Below, piece after piece: positions 27,206 through 36,295 of a stretch of DNA of 64,000 nt. Numbering within the stretch: the first letter of the stretch is position 1; each line of letters starts with the position of its first letter. The notes under the pieces were generated by a model. That model did not search any database, was not told the origin of the DNA, and saw nothing but the letters and a program-made list of their open reading frames with translations. The position numbers and the translations under genes were made by a program. This stretch comes from CBDATB01 sp965199745 (GTDB taxonomy: Bacteria > Bacteroidota > Bacteroidia > Cytophagales > Flammeovirgaceae), in NCBI GenBank assembly GCA_965199745.1, contig CBDATB010000007.1, positions 1 through 64,000 of the forward strand. The letters run 5' to 3'.

Positions 27206-28633
27206 TCACTTGATTTTTGGCTTAATGACTGTGTAGGAGTCCTTGAGGTAAATGAGAAAAAACGATCCTAACAAAGTAATAAAGTATACGATAGAACCCA
27301 TAAATTCATGAGTCGCATAAAAATTAAAGTGCATAAAAGCTGAAGCAGCTAAAAATATAGCGATGTAAAATAGATTTTTTACATGAGGAAATATGGCAAC
27401 TCTTTTTCTTAAGATTATTGCAAAAAATAAGGTATTAGCAGTATTAGAGATAATTAACGCGTATAGTACGCCATATAATTCGTAAACGGGTATAAGCAAT
27501 AGCATGAACATAATCAGGATAATTACCTTGAGCAAACTGAGATAAGATAATTTAGCAGAGTCTTTGTAATATACGATGACTAATCCGTAATACCTAGCGG
27601 GAATAAGCAACAAAAAAGCAATAGAACCAATGAAAAAATAATCTTTTATAATATAATACGCTGTGTTTTTAAAAATATACTGTATATTATATCCAATAGC
27701 ATTTATGAAGGCTAAGGTCAAAATACCAAAACCTATATACATATTAAAATATATGCTCAGTGTTTTTTTTTTGCTTTTCAAGTCCCTATACATAAAAGGT
27801 CTAATACCTTCATCCATTGTATTGATAGCTATTATTAACACGCCCAGTATTTTAATCAACAAAGTATATAAAGCAACACTATCTAAGCCTAAAATAGACT
27901 CAATTAGGTATTTTTCTACGTGGCTTTCAAAAGTGAAAAAGAATAAAAAGGGTAGCAATTTTATGCTGTATTTCACAGATGGATAGAGTAACTCTTCTTT
28001 TAAGCTTAGGGTAATTATATAGGTGTTGAAGCTATAAATTAAAATAAAGATAATCACCTGGGGTATGAGTGTACCCAGCAAAAAACCAAATATACTGAGT
28101 TCAAGCTCAGTTATTAACACAAACTGAAGCGAAGCTGTAAGCAAAATAGCAAGCAGTGAATAGAGGCTAAATATTCGGAGGTTCAGCGCATTTTTGAGAA
28201 AAATAAAATACAGGCTGTTCATAACAGTGAATGCAGTAGATGCAAGTGCCATCAAGCCATATGGAAAAAAAGAGATCTCGTTAGATTTAAAAATATTAGA
28301 AAAAATAATATCACCTAAGAATAAATGGATGCCTATTATTGCGAAAAAACAAATAAATTGTAATGTAAATAAATTTCCAACATAATTCAACAGCCTTTCT
28401 TTTTTGTCGAAATCAAAATAGAAAGTGTATAAAGCACTTTTTAGGCCCAAAGGTCCGATGGTGGAAATAACGTTAGAATAAGCAAAGGACATAATAATGA
28501 TGCCGTATTCTTTAGGGCTAATATAATTAAGGTAAAAAGGAAGTAATAGGAGCGAAATACTGGATTGTAGTAGGGTAAAAACAGCAAAAAACAGTGTAGA
28601 ATTAATTGGGTTTTTAAAATTGAAGAATTTCAT
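27206..28633 (-). CDS. Polysaccharide/lipid flippase (MATE-like, Wzx type)
   Basis: A 475-residue polytopic membrane protein with about 12-14 hydrophobic segments and no soluble domain. The N terminus (NPINSTLFFAVFTLLQSSIS, then LPFYLNYISPKEYGIIIM) is the typical start of oligosaccharide flippases, which move lipid-linked glycans or lipids across the inner membrane. It is the last gene of the ten-gene operon and starts 3 bp after the stop of the preceding sulfatase-like gene. In this setting it probably exports the product made by the upstream enzymes; the cargo is unknown. Confidence 0.8.
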   Translation of the reverse strand: MKFFNFKNPINSTLFFAVFTLLQSSISLLLLPFYLNYISPKEYGIIIMSFAYSNVISTIGPLGLKSALYTFYFDFDKKERLLNYVGNLFTLQFICFFAIIGIHLFLGDIIFSNIFKSNEISFFPYGLMALASTAFTVMNSLYFIFLKNALNLRIFSLYSLLAILLTASLQFVLITELELSIFGFLLGTLIPQVIIFILIYSFNTYIITLSLKEELLYPSVKYSIKLLPFLFFFTFESHVEKYLIESILGLDSVALYTLLIKILGVLIIAINTMDEGIRPFMYRDLKSKKKTLSIYFNMYIGFGILTLAFINAIGYNIQYIFKNTAYYIIKDYFFIGSIAFLLLIPARYYGLVIVYYKDSAKLSYLSLLKVIILIMFMLLLIPVYELYGVLYALIISNTANTLFFAIILRKRVAIFPHVKNLFYIAIFLAASAFMHFNFYATHEFMGSIVYFITLLGSFFLIYLKDSYTVIKPKIK

Positions 28634-28636
28634 GTA

Positions 28637-30343
28637 TCAGTATAGCTGCGACCCGTTTTCCAAAATAGGTAAATTTAGGTTTTTATTTTCTCCATATGCT
28701 TTGTTCAAAGCAAATAAAAACTTAGAAAAAAACGACTCATGCCTTGTAGTAATTTTATCTTGTGGGACTAAACCCTGATAATAACCCAAAGACTCAAAAG
28801 TATCTGTGAATACCTTATTTTTTGAAAAAATATGTATTGGCGTGAATTTATCAACATTTGCAGGAGTAATGACCGGGGGTTGGTGGTCGCCAATTAAAAT
28901 AATTATAGTATTATGCAGATCCTTGCGAAGGAGGAATTTTTCTATATAATCAAATTGATAGTTAATAGCTGTAAAATAGTTTTTAAGATTATTTTTTTTC
29001 AGACCATCAGTCAATGCAAAATCTTGTGTATTATAATCTTGCCAAGAATCTAAAGCTTTAATAGGCGAGATAAAATTGTAGTGCGAATTTGTAGTATTTA
29101 ACATGAGGAAAAATGGAAATTTATTCTTTAAGCTGTTGTATGAAAAATTCAAAGCATACTGGTCTGGTAAGGCAAACCTTCCGCCAAGAGAGATTTTTTT
29201 GCCACTATAATTAAAGCTATCGATTAATGCTATTTCTTCAAAAGGGTAAGTATTTTTTAATTTAACCCAATTGACTTCGTTTTTTTCATGTGAAAGGGTG
29301 TTGGCTAGTCTTGTAACATAAGTATTTGATTGTAAGAATTTGGGTAAAGATATAAGCTTAGATACAAAGTCACTGAAGGTGAATATTAGTTCGTGGGCAG
29401 CATCATCACTAATTTTAGTGCCAAAAATAACACTAGAATGGCTTAACCATGACCCACCACCCGACACGGGTGCTTTGCTCAATGAGCTAACAGAGTTCCA
29501 AGCACTATCCGAAAGTTTTTTGGTCAATATTTTTAGCTTATTTTTTAGTCTTTTGCCATAAACTTCATTAGTTAGGGCATAACTTCCATAAGATTCCAAA
29601 AAAACTATAATAATGTTTGGCTTATCGATTAATTTTATGTGTGCTGTATAGTCATAGGGATAGTCTTGCTGAAGTTTACATAATGATTTTTTTAGTGTTA
29701 TAGTCTTTACTATATTTATGTACAAATGCCTAATAATAGATATATTGACGTGATTGTGGTATTTATCATAGGTCTTTCTTTTCACAGATATTAAAAAAGA
29801 GGGTATACCTATGCTTAGCAGCCCTGCAATAAACCATTTTAGGCGAATAAATTCCATGGATTTAAGCATAGTATTTGCCAAATAAATATTGAGTAATAGC
29901 ACTAGAGCTAATAGAGCGAATACGCCGATTAGTGTCAAAACAGATGTCTTCTTGTAAAACAGAAACCCTTTTTTTATAAAGCCTATATCATTGATTAAAT
30001 TGGGTATCCTCTTGAAAATTTTTGTAAAAATTAAGACATAGGCGTTATAGATAAACGAAAACAGTGCGGTTACTACAAGTAGTAGTTGTAGAAAAAAATT
30101 TTGATGTAGACCTAGTACCAGTGCCAGTAGCACGAGTACTTGTATTTCGAGAACAAACCTGAAGAAATCCTCTGTGTACCTTACATAAATTAGCCTTATG
30201 ACAATATAATACAGCTTATTGCTTTGAGAAAAAGTATTTTTTGTTTGACTATTTTTTAAAAATTTGCTTACGAACCAACCAGGTAAAAATACTAAAAAAT
30301 TAATGCTGAGGAAACTAAGTAAAAAAATAACAGTGTTATACAT
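28637..30343 (-). CDS. Membrane-anchored sulfatase-like transferase, LTA synthase/phosphoethanolamine transferase superfamily
   Basis: A 568-residue protein. The first 210 residues hold about five membrane helices; the rest is an alkaline-phosphatase-fold domain facing the periplasm. IIVFLESYGSYAL is the start with its metal-binding Glu; SGGGSWLSHSSVIFG likely contains the Ser nucleophile; GDHQPPV near the C terminus holds the metal-binding Asp/His. Relatives move phosphoglycerol or phosphoethanolamine groups onto glycolipids, or hydrolyse phosphoesters. In the operon it could decorate or process the exported product outside the membrane. Gap to the next gene is 3 bp. Confidence 0.78.
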   Translation of the reverse strand: MYNTVIFLLSFLSINFLVFLPGWFVSKFLKNSQTKNTFSQSNKLYYIVIRLIYVRYTEDFFRFVLEIQVLVLLALVLGLHQNFFLQLLLVVTALFSFIYNAYVLIFTKIFKRIPNLINDIGFIKKGFLFYKKTSVLTLIGVFALLALVLLLNIYLANTMLKSMEFIRLKWFIAGLLSIGIPSFLISVKRKTYDKYHNHVNISIIRHLYINIVKTITLKKSLCKLQQDYPYDYTAHIKLIDKPNIIIVFLESYGSYALTNEVYGKRLKNKLKILTKKLSDSAWNSVSSLSKAPVSGGGSWLSHSSVIFGTKISDDAAHELIFTFSDFVSKLISLPKFLQSNTYVTRLANTLSHEKNEVNWVKLKNTYPFEEIALIDSFNYSGKKISLGGRFALPDQYALNFSYNSLKNKFPFFLMLNTTNSHYNFISPIKALDSWQDYNTQDFALTDGLKKNNLKNYFTAINYQFDYIEKFLLRKDLHNTIIILIGDHQPPVITPANVDKFTPIHIFSKNKVFTDTFESLGYYQGLVPQDKITTRHESFFSKFLFALNKAYGENKNLNLPILENGSQLY

Positions 30344-30346
30344 TTG

Positions 30347-31108
30347 TCATACTTTTTTAAACGCTAAAATGTAATATCTCATCAAGTTGTGTTTAAAAAG
30401 GTACTCTAAATATATGCCTCCTCTTATGATTTGAGCTATCGGATAGAAAGGTTTCACAAGGCACATAGAGTATTTTATTATTTGAAGTATTACGGTATTT
30501 TTGGTTTTAACAAATGGGGTCAAATCTTTTTTTAGTTTGAACTGATCTTTAAAATCGCCATACTTTAGCACAACATCTAGCTGCCAATCGTGAACATATC
30601 TTTTCAAATTTGTTTCACTCTCATCGTCAATTAAAAAATCATCAATTATGATCAATAATCCCTTTGGCTTGAGTGCGGTTTTAAGTGAGTGCAATGTAGT
30701 TGCCAAATTTGTGGTATGTTTTATAGATTCTACAGCAAAAATTAGGTCATAGCTATTGGGAGTAAGTGTGTCGTAAGACTTCAGGTGGAAAGAGAGTTTA
30801 TTATGTACTTTTTCGTTTTTGGCAAAATTTTTACTTTTTTCTATTTCCCATTCGCTTAAACTTATTCCAGTAACATTACAGTTAAACTGCTTGGCAAAAA
30901 AAATGCTACCATACCCTACGCCGCAACCCGCATCCAAAATATGGCTTTTTTCTGAGGCAGGATAGTTTTTTGCGATCCACTGGTAAACATCGGTAAAAGC
31001 AAAAGTGTGTTTATTTAACTTTTTATGAATCGGGTAAGCACTTTTTGCCCATTTTCCTTCAAAAAGGAAAAGTTGGTTATATATATCTTTTACTGCTGTT
31101 TTAGGCAT
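30347..31108 (-). CDS. Class I SAM-dependent methyltransferase
   Basis: A 253-residue Rossmann-fold methyltransferase. SAM-binding motif I is LDAGCGVGYGSIFFA, followed by GISLSEWEI (motif II region) and DLIFAVESIKHTTNLA (motif IV). The fold is close to UbiE/CMAS-like enzymes acting on small molecules or lipids. It overlaps the next upstream gene (another methyltransferase) by 8 bp, so the two are translationally coupled. Substrate unknown. Confidence 0.85.
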   Translation of the reverse strand: MPKTAVKDIYNQLFLFEGKWAKSAYPIHKKLNKHTFAFTDVYQWIAKNYPASEKSHILDAGCGVGYGSIFFAKQFNCNVTGISLSEWEIEKSKNFAKNEKVHNKLSFHLKSYDTLTPNSYDLIFAVESIKHTTNLATTLHSLKTALKPKGLLIIIDDFLIDDESETNLKRYVHDWQLDVVLKYGDFKDQFKLKKDLTPFVKTKNTVILQIIKYSMCLVKPFYPIAQIIRGGIYLEYLFKHNLMRYYILAFKKV

Positions 31109-31802
31109 CTTTTTGCAGTAAAAATATAAAAGTTGCAGAAGCAGTAAGGGGTCGTTCTGTATGAATTAACTTTTTATAATTAATCTTTTTAAGCCATAGA
31201 GAACGCCTCTTCATTTTTTTTGCCAGGTTATATTGGTCAGGGTATACAGCAAGAATTTTAAATCCAAAATTTTGGAATACAGTCCTCCATTCATCCAATT
31301 TTTTTGCATTCTGGTTACCTCTTTTATTTCTCAACCCGAGTAAAATTTTTATATACTTCCACCTAAATGCCTCAGAATTTCTAACTAACAGACAGTACCT
31401 GCAGTGCGCCTTGCCAACGCGATGCATTTCCTTCAAAACCAAGTCAATATGAATCATGCGTTCGAGAGAACCAATACAAGTTACTAGGTCAAAAGTTTCA
31501 TTTTCAAAGGGTAGTTGTTCGGCATTTGCTACAAAAACGTTAAGTGCTGGAAATTTTTCTTTCGTTTTTTTTATAGCAACTTCCGAAATATCAATACCAT
31601 AATTTTCTGTGCAATAACTACCTGCTACTTCCAATAGCCGACCCAAACCACAAGCAATATCTAGCAATTTTTCGGATTTTTTTGCTTTTAAAATCTCGAT
31701 AAAAATATAATATGCCTTGCTAGGTCTCAGGTACCAGCTACCTCTTTGGGCATAGGTATGGTCAAACCAATTTTTAATTTCTTTTTGCCTGTCAGACATC
31801 AT
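31101..31802 (-). CDS. Class I SAM-dependent methyltransferase
   Basis: A 233-residue methyltransferase with motif I LDIACGLGRLLEVAG, an acidic residue in GIDISEVAI and the motif IV segment FDLVTCIGSLERM. Methyltransf_11 type. It is only distantly similar to its downstream neighbour, so they probably methylate different positions rather than being recent duplicates. It overlaps the ICMT-like gene upstream by 4 bp and the next methyltransferase by 8 bp. Confidence 0.85.
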   Translation of the reverse strand: MMSDRQKEIKNWFDHTYAQRGSWYLRPSKAYYIFIEILKAKKSEKLLDIACGLGRLLEVAGSYCTENYGIDISEVAIKKTKEKFPALNVFVANAEQLPFENETFDLVTCIGSLERMIHIDLVLKEMHRVGKAHCRYCLLVRNSEAFRWKYIKILLGLRNKRGNQNAKKLDEWRTVFQNFGFKILAVYPDQYNLAKKMKRRSLWLKKINYKKLIHTERPLTASATFIFLLQKDA

Positions 31803-32401
31803 ATGTAACGCCTCGTATTACTTTTATAAGTAAAATAATTATTGCCAAATTTCCTTTCTAAATAATTTTCTTCCATAAGTATTTTTAGGTGCATATAGAT
31901 GGCATAGACACAAAAAGAAAACAGAAAAAATAACGACGGATAAATGCACAAAAGTCCCAAAAAGCTAATATATAAACCTACTAGACCGGGATTTCTTGTA
32001 TATTTGAAAACACCTTTAGTGATAAGTAATTCATCAATTTTATGATTACTTTCTAATAGAAAATTCAGGCTTACTAATCTACCGAACAAAACGAGGACTA
32101 GACCAAGATATAGAAATGAATGATGCAAATTAAAATATGTGAATAAATCAAAATAATATATCAAGGGCATTAGATGTACTGTATAAACAAAAATTAACGG
32201 GGGTATAAAAATGAGTATCTTTTTGCTATAAGGCCAATCAAAAACTTGACGTACTCTACCTGAGAAACTCTCCGGATCAACTGCTGTATGGCTAAAAATT
32301 TTTTGTGTAGAGGCCACACTGGGAATGTTGACAAAAAATATCTCGTAAAACAATGAGGCATAAAAGAGAGTAATTATGAAAATTTCTAAATAATTTGTCA
32401 T
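31799..32401 (-). CDS. Integral membrane methyltransferase, isoprenylcysteine-carboxylmethyltransferase/PEMT-like
   Basis: A 200-residue membrane protein with about five hydrophobic helices. The SAM-binding C-terminal signature of the ICMT/PEMT family is present: YTRNPGLVGLYI followed by a helix and then EENYLERKFGNNYFTYK. Bacterial relatives methylate lipids, phospholipid head groups or unknown membrane substrates. It sits in the middle of the operon, overlapping the next methyltransferase by 4 bp, and supports the idea that the product is lipid-linked while being modified. Confidence 0.78.
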   Translation of the reverse strand: MTNYLEIFIITLFYASLFYEIFFVNIPSVASTQKIFSHTAVDPESFSGRVRQVFDWPYSKKILIFIPPLIFVYTVHLMPLIYYFDLFTYFNLHHSFLYLGLVLVLFGRLVSLNFLLESNHKIDELLITKGVFKYTRNPGLVGLYISFLGLLCIYPSLFFLFSFCVYAIYMHLKILMEENYLERKFGNNYFTYKSNTRRYI

Positions 32402-32402
32402 T

Positions 32403-33335
32403 TTATTTGAATAAACGGGTAAACTCTTTTGCTACTTTTTCCCATGTTCTACCGTAGGGTATTTTCGTATGGCATAGTGCTTTATAGCCTTTTTCGCTCT
32501 CACATAATAACTTTAAAATACGCGCCATTTTCTTTATGTTACAGTTTTGTATACTGCAGTAATTAGGAAATTGTTTAAAAAAATCTACATCACCAGTTTC
32601 AAAAGCTAAGCAGGGCAGCCCAACCGAAAGGCCTTCATATATGGCCATTCCAAAAGTTTCACTACCTGATAGACTGAGTAATAGATCTGCCTGTAGTAAT
32701 TTAGTATACACCAAACTAGGCGCAATGTTAAAATAAAAATGTAATCTTTGGCTACATTTTGATCTTTCAAAAACTTTGGTAATAAATGCTGTATATTGCG
32801 GATCTAAATTATTATTTGCTATTATATTGACTTCCACTGCCTTATTATTGATATAATATAAAATAGGTATGAGCCATTCATAGTTTTTTCCCCTTGTAAA
32901 ATTTGCATTAATTACAAGTTTTCTAGCGAAATTATTAAAAGTCTTTTTTTTCTTCCAATAGCTTGGCAGCCCTGGTCGTATTAGTTTTATTTTATCTGAT
33001 TTTATCTTCCAGTTATCAACAAGCCAACGCTCAGCGGGTGGTCCAGTACATATAAAATAGCAGTGCTGTTTATAAAATTGAATTTGCTCACTTGTCAATT
33101 TAGGTATTTCATGGACGAGAAGATATAACTTACCTAGATTTTTAAGACCAAATAAAGGTAATTTAGGGGAAGCCAAGCTATCTATAATGCTTATATCATA
33201 GGATTTTTTTGAGATACAGGCGTTACAATCTACCAAAAAATTTTCTCTTTTTAACCCTTCGATAACTTCTGTATTATATCGGTTTCCACCGGAGATAGTA
33301 TCAAAACTGATGGTATTGAGCCATTGAATTTTCAC
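32403..33335 (-). CDS. GT4-type glycosyltransferase
   Basis: A 310-residue GT-B fold enzyme, somewhat short for the family. The N-terminal half starts IQWLNTISFDTISGG, an acceptor-side domain with a glycine loop. The donor-binding half has INANFTRGKNYEW and the family signature SGSETFGMAIYEGLSVGLPCL, with the E-x(7)-E type acidic pair partly preserved. It would transfer a sugar from a nucleotide donor to a lipid-linked or small-molecule acceptor. It overlaps the CDP-alcohol phosphatidyltransferase gene by 4 bp. Confidence 0.82.
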   Translation of the reverse strand: MKIQWLNTISFDTISGGNRYNTEVIEGLKRENFLVDCNACISKKSYDISIIDSLASPKLPLFGLKNLGKLYLLVHEIPKLTSEQIQFYKQHCYFICTGPPAERWLVDNWKIKSDKIKLIRPGLPSYWKKKKTFNNFARKLVINANFTRGKNYEWLIPILYYINNKAVEVNIIANNNLDPQYTAFITKVFERSKCSQRLHFYFNIAPSLVYTKLLQADLLLSLSGSETFGMAIYEGLSVGLPCLAFETGDVDFFKQFPNYCSIQNCNIKKMARILKLLCESEKGYKALCHTKIPYGRTWEKVAKEFTRLFK

Positions 33336-34042
33336 AGCCTATAATATTCAACGATACCAATAAAAAAGGATAGCATGACAGCCAAAGAGCCTATCATCAA
33401 AACAAGCAACTGAAGAGACCCACTGGTAATTAACCCAATCAAAAGCACGGCAAAATATGAGGCAGCGACAAAAGTAGCGTATTTTTTCTTTCTTTCGACA
33501 AAATTCATTCTAGGGAATAGAAAGGTGTATAATCTAAATAAATACCTAAGAAGAGCAGGAATTAAAATCCAGCATGATATATCGTAGCATAAATAATAGT
33601 AAAAACACATCAGCAGCACAAAAAAAGCATCAATTTCCATATCAAAGTATTGTCCAAAAAAAGAGCTTTCCTTGAAGTGCCGTGCTGCCTTACCATCGAA
33701 AAAATCTAATAGTACGGCAACTAAAAGCAGACAGAAAAGTGTCTGCGCATTGTCTAAATCTATGAGCAAAAAACTGCAGGTAATAATTAAAAACCGGGTG
33801 AGAGTAATTGAGTTGGCAATACCGAAGACAGGCATTGAATACAATAACAATTTACGATTTAGAAAAATAAGTACCGCAATAGAGATGGAAAAAACAGGCA
33901 ATAAAACATACAGATTGTTAAAGAGTAAGACAGCGCAGCTAGTAGCTGTGAGTGCTAGCGCATTGTAAACACTCCACATTTCAATGGTTTTAGAATTCGG
34001 TGACAACAACATAGGAAATATTATGCTGAGTAACTTGCCCAA
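33332..34042 (-). CDS. CDP-alcohol phosphatidyltransferase family protein
   Basis: A 236-residue membrane enzyme with about six helices. The complete family signature D-x2-DG-x2-AR-x8-G-x3-D-x3-D is seen with Asp113, Asp116, Gly117, Arg121, Gly130, Asp134 and Asp138. Such enzymes join a CDP-activated alcohol and a second alcohol, for example making phosphatidylglycerophosphate, phosphatidylserine or phosphatidylinositol-type lipids. Which alcohol is used here is unknown. It overlaps the PTPS-like gene by 22 bp and the glycosyltransferase by 4 bp, so it is firmly part of the operon. Confidence 0.85.
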   Translation of the reverse strand: MGKLLSIIFPMLLSPNSKTIEMWSVYNALALTATSCAVLLFNNLYVLLPVFSISIAVLIFLNRKLLLYSMPVFGIANSITLTRFLIITCSFLLIDLDNAQTLFCLLLVAVLLDFFDGKAARHFKESSFFGQYFDMEIDAFFVLLMCFYYYLCYDISCWILIPALLRYLFRLYTFLFPRMNFVERKKKYATFVAASYFAVLLIGLITSGSLQLLVLMIGSLAVMLSFFIGIVEYYRL

Positions 34043-34392
34043 GCGTCGTGTGTTTCACCCAAAGAAACACTGATACGACCATGGAAAAAGTCTTCGGTTT
34101 TTTCTTTTATTTTGTCATGGATATATTTTGCCATAAACTCTGTTGTAGTGAACTCTTCTTTAAATTGTGGCAGCTCATCCAAATTTTTATAATTAAGTTG
34201 GTCGAGTACTTTTTGGGTCAAATGCTTTGCTTTTCCTATATCGATCACCACGTTGTGTTCATCTAGTTTTGCTGATAAGAACGAAACGTCTACCACATAA
34301 GTGGCACCGTGTATGTATTGCGCAGGGCCAAAAAACGAATCATTCAGAGAGTGGGCAATCATGATGGAATGCCTAACTTTTACTCCATACAT
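34021..34392 (-). CDS. Non-canonical 6-pyruvoyltetrahydropterin synthase/QueD-family protein
   Basis: A 123-residue T-fold protein aligned to PTPS/QueD: IAHSL with His14, then FGPAQYIHGATYVVDV, a TTTEFMAKYI segment and the C-terminal LGETHDAW with Glu113. Canonical enzymes have a catalytic Cys before an HGHNY motif in which both His bind zinc. Here the motif is HGATY: the second zinc His is Ala, and no Cys lies in the preceding loop (GPAQYI). The protein therefore belongs to a divergent subfamily and probably does different chemistry on a pterin-like or other substrate. It lies 5 bp downstream of the MDR gene. Confidence 0.82.
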   Translation of the reverse strand: MYGVKVRHSIMIAHSLNDSFFGPAQYIHGATYVVDVSFLSAKLDEHNVVIDIGKAKHLTQKVLDQLNYKNLDELPQFKEEFTTTEFMAKYIHDKIKEKTEDFFHGRISVSLGETHDAWASYSA

Positions 34393-34397
34393 TATAT

Positions 34398-35336
34398 TTA
34401 ATATTTAATAAGATGTATAAGTCCTTGCGGAAAACTGTTGCGTCTTAGTGAATTAAAAAATAGCGGCGTATCTTCAAATAAAATTTCGTGAGTAATCAAC
34501 GAGTCGTAGTTATCATTTAGCAAATAATCAGCTGCTAGGGCTTTGCGTTTAAAAAAATCAAATTCACACTGTTTTTTTAGTGGAATTTTGGACACCTGAC
34601 TAGCTATTAACCGCAATCTATTCTTATGAAAATTTGCACCGAGTTTCAATGTTGACGAATGAGAGCCATACCAGCTCAATTCTATAATTCTCCCTTCTTC
34701 ATTAGCATGATCAATACAAAATTGCAGTGCTTTTTCGTTGGCTGTGGTATTAAAAGCTATATCAAAACCGTTTTGCTTTTCATGGAGATCAAAACCTAAT
34801 TCTACAGCTTTTTTTTGTCGCCACTCATCGCTTTCAACAATTTTCACTTTAATGTGGTAATGGTGTTTGAGCGTGGTAGCCAACAAAGACCCTATACTGC
34901 CAAAACCACAAATAACTACTTGTGAATTTACTTTCAGTCCGGCATCCCAAATGGCATTAATAACTGTTTCCATATTGCTTATCAGTGGTATTCTGTGCAG
35001 TGGAAGATCTTGGCAATGGCTAAAAATAGACGCCTTATCGACAATACACTTATTCTGATGTGGATGCATTAGATGAACTTTTGTACTGTCTTCGAGTACG
35101 CCGCAAAGTGCATAACCGTAACTGATAGGCAAATCAAAAGTACCTTGCTGAAAAGGGACACGCATGTAGTTTTCTATGTCTTTGGGTACTTTCCTATCGA
35201 GAACCAATTGTTCAGTACCTATACTAATCATGGAGTATTTACTAAAAACGCAACAAGTTTGAGATCCAATACATTTGGGTTCGGGGGAAATTCTGATTTC
35301 CGACCCTGATGCTGTGTGCCAAAGTGAAGTGATCAC
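34398..35336 (-). CDS. Medium-chain (zinc-type) dehydrogenase-like oxidoreductase
   Basis: A 312-residue MDR-superfamily protein. The Rossmann nucleotide-binding motif is VICGFGSIGSLLATTL with an acidic residue at the end of the second strand (VKIVESDEW). The N-terminal GroES-like domain is shortened and lacks the classical GHE motif, so it may be zinc-free, similar to the branch with BchC-like and related enzymes. It would reduce or oxidise a carbonyl/alcohol using NAD(P). It overlaps the RibD-like gene by 4 bp, indicating coupled expression. Confidence 0.78.
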   Translation of the reverse strand: MITSLWHTASGSEIRISPEPKCIGSQTCCVFSKYSMISIGTEQLVLDRKVPKDIENYMRVPFQQGTFDLPISYGYALCGVLEDSTKVHLMHPHQNKCIVDKASIFSHCQDLPLHRIPLISNMETVINAIWDAGLKVNSQVVICGFGSIGSLLATTLKHHYHIKVKIVESDEWRQKKAVELGFDLHEKQNGFDIAFNTTANEKALQFCIDHANEEGRIIELSWYGSHSSTLKLGANFHKNRLRLIASQVSKIPLKKQCEFDFFKRKALAADYLLNDNYDSLITHEILFEDTPLFFNSLRRNSFPQGLIHLIKY

Positions 35337-36295
35337 GGCAAATAAGCAGTTACCATAAAAGAATCGCCAACATGGGTTAAAAGTATATTCTCAAGCTGAA
35401 GTGCTTCATTTACGGAATTTATATTAGATAACTGTACGGCTTTTATACCACTTCCAAATAAAATGGGTGATAGGTGAAACTGAATAGTGTCGGCCAAGCC
35501 AGTTTCAATAAAAGCACTGAGCGTAGTGCCGCCACCTTCTACCAATATGGAATCAATTTTTTCGGCTTTGCATTTTTGCAGCAAGTTTAGCATACATTCT
35601 TTTTTTGAATTACCATCAAAAAAAATAATTTTATCAAAACAATTGATCTTGGTAGTAGATTGGTACTTCAAGCTCCTCAGTAAAAAAGTTTTATCCGAAG
35701 AAATTGAGTTCAAGGCAGAGAAATCCCGAGATTTATTCGATAAAATTAACCTTTTCGGATTTTTACCCGATACATGCCTGACTGTCAGTAAGGGTTTGTC
35801 TTTGAAAAAAGTATGGCTACCTACTAAAACAGCGTCAAAAAGTGCACGAAGCCTGTGCGCATGGACTAAGTTTTCGTAGTTACCTATCTGTTTAGAATCA
35901 CCGTTAACTGTAGCTAAATAGCCATCTAATGATATAGCTGAGTGAATAAATACAAAAGGTAATCCTGATTGAACTTGCCCTAAAATACTAGGAACCCAAT
36001 AATTTTGTAATGTAATAAGTTCATCTTGCATAATCCAGCTGTTGGCATAAAGAGAAAAACCCTTGTAAGGAAGAGTTATTTTTTTGAACTGACGCTTATA
36101 GACTAGAGACTTAACCTGAGGGTTGGCTTTATTGAACAACAATGCTAAAGAAGAGGTGGGTAAAACGACAGCATCATCAATACACTTAATTTTTGTGATA
36201 GACTTACCATTATATTGCCAGCCAAGCAAAGAGGAATCTACCTGATGGTTTTTCTGGAGAAGTAACAATTTCCAAAGTTTTTCATTTACCTTCAT
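35333..36295 (-). CDS. RibD C-terminal-type (dihydrofolate-reductase-fold) reductase with an unknown N-terminal region
   Basis: About 320 residues. The C-terminal 200 residues are a RibD_C/DHFR-fold reductase: FIHSAISLDGYLAT, DAVLVGSHTFFKDKPLLTVR, SILVEGGGTTLSAFIE and HLSPILFGSG. In riboflavin synthesis this domain reduces a ribosylaminopyrimidine with NADPH. The deaminase domain of true RibD is missing; residues 1-120 instead form a segment I do not recognise. First gene of the ten-gene operon. The frame is open to an ATG at 36325, but MKVNEKLWKLLLLQ at 36295 is the better start. Confidence 0.8.
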   Translation of the reverse strand: MKVNEKLWKLLLLQKNHQVDSSLLGWQYNGKSITKIKCIDDAVVLPTSSLALLFNKANPQVKSLVYKRQFKKITLPYKGFSLYANSWIMQDELITLQNYWVPSILGQVQSGLPFVFIHSAISLDGYLATVNGDSKQIGNYENLVHAHRLRALFDAVLVGSHTFFKDKPLLTVRHVSGKNPKRLILSNKSRDFSALNSISSDKTFLLRSLKYQSTTKINCFDKIIFFDGNSKKECMLNLLQKCKAEKIDSILVEGGGTTLSAFIETGLADTIQFHLSPILFGSGIKAVQLSNINSVNEALQLENILLTHVGDSFMVTAYLP

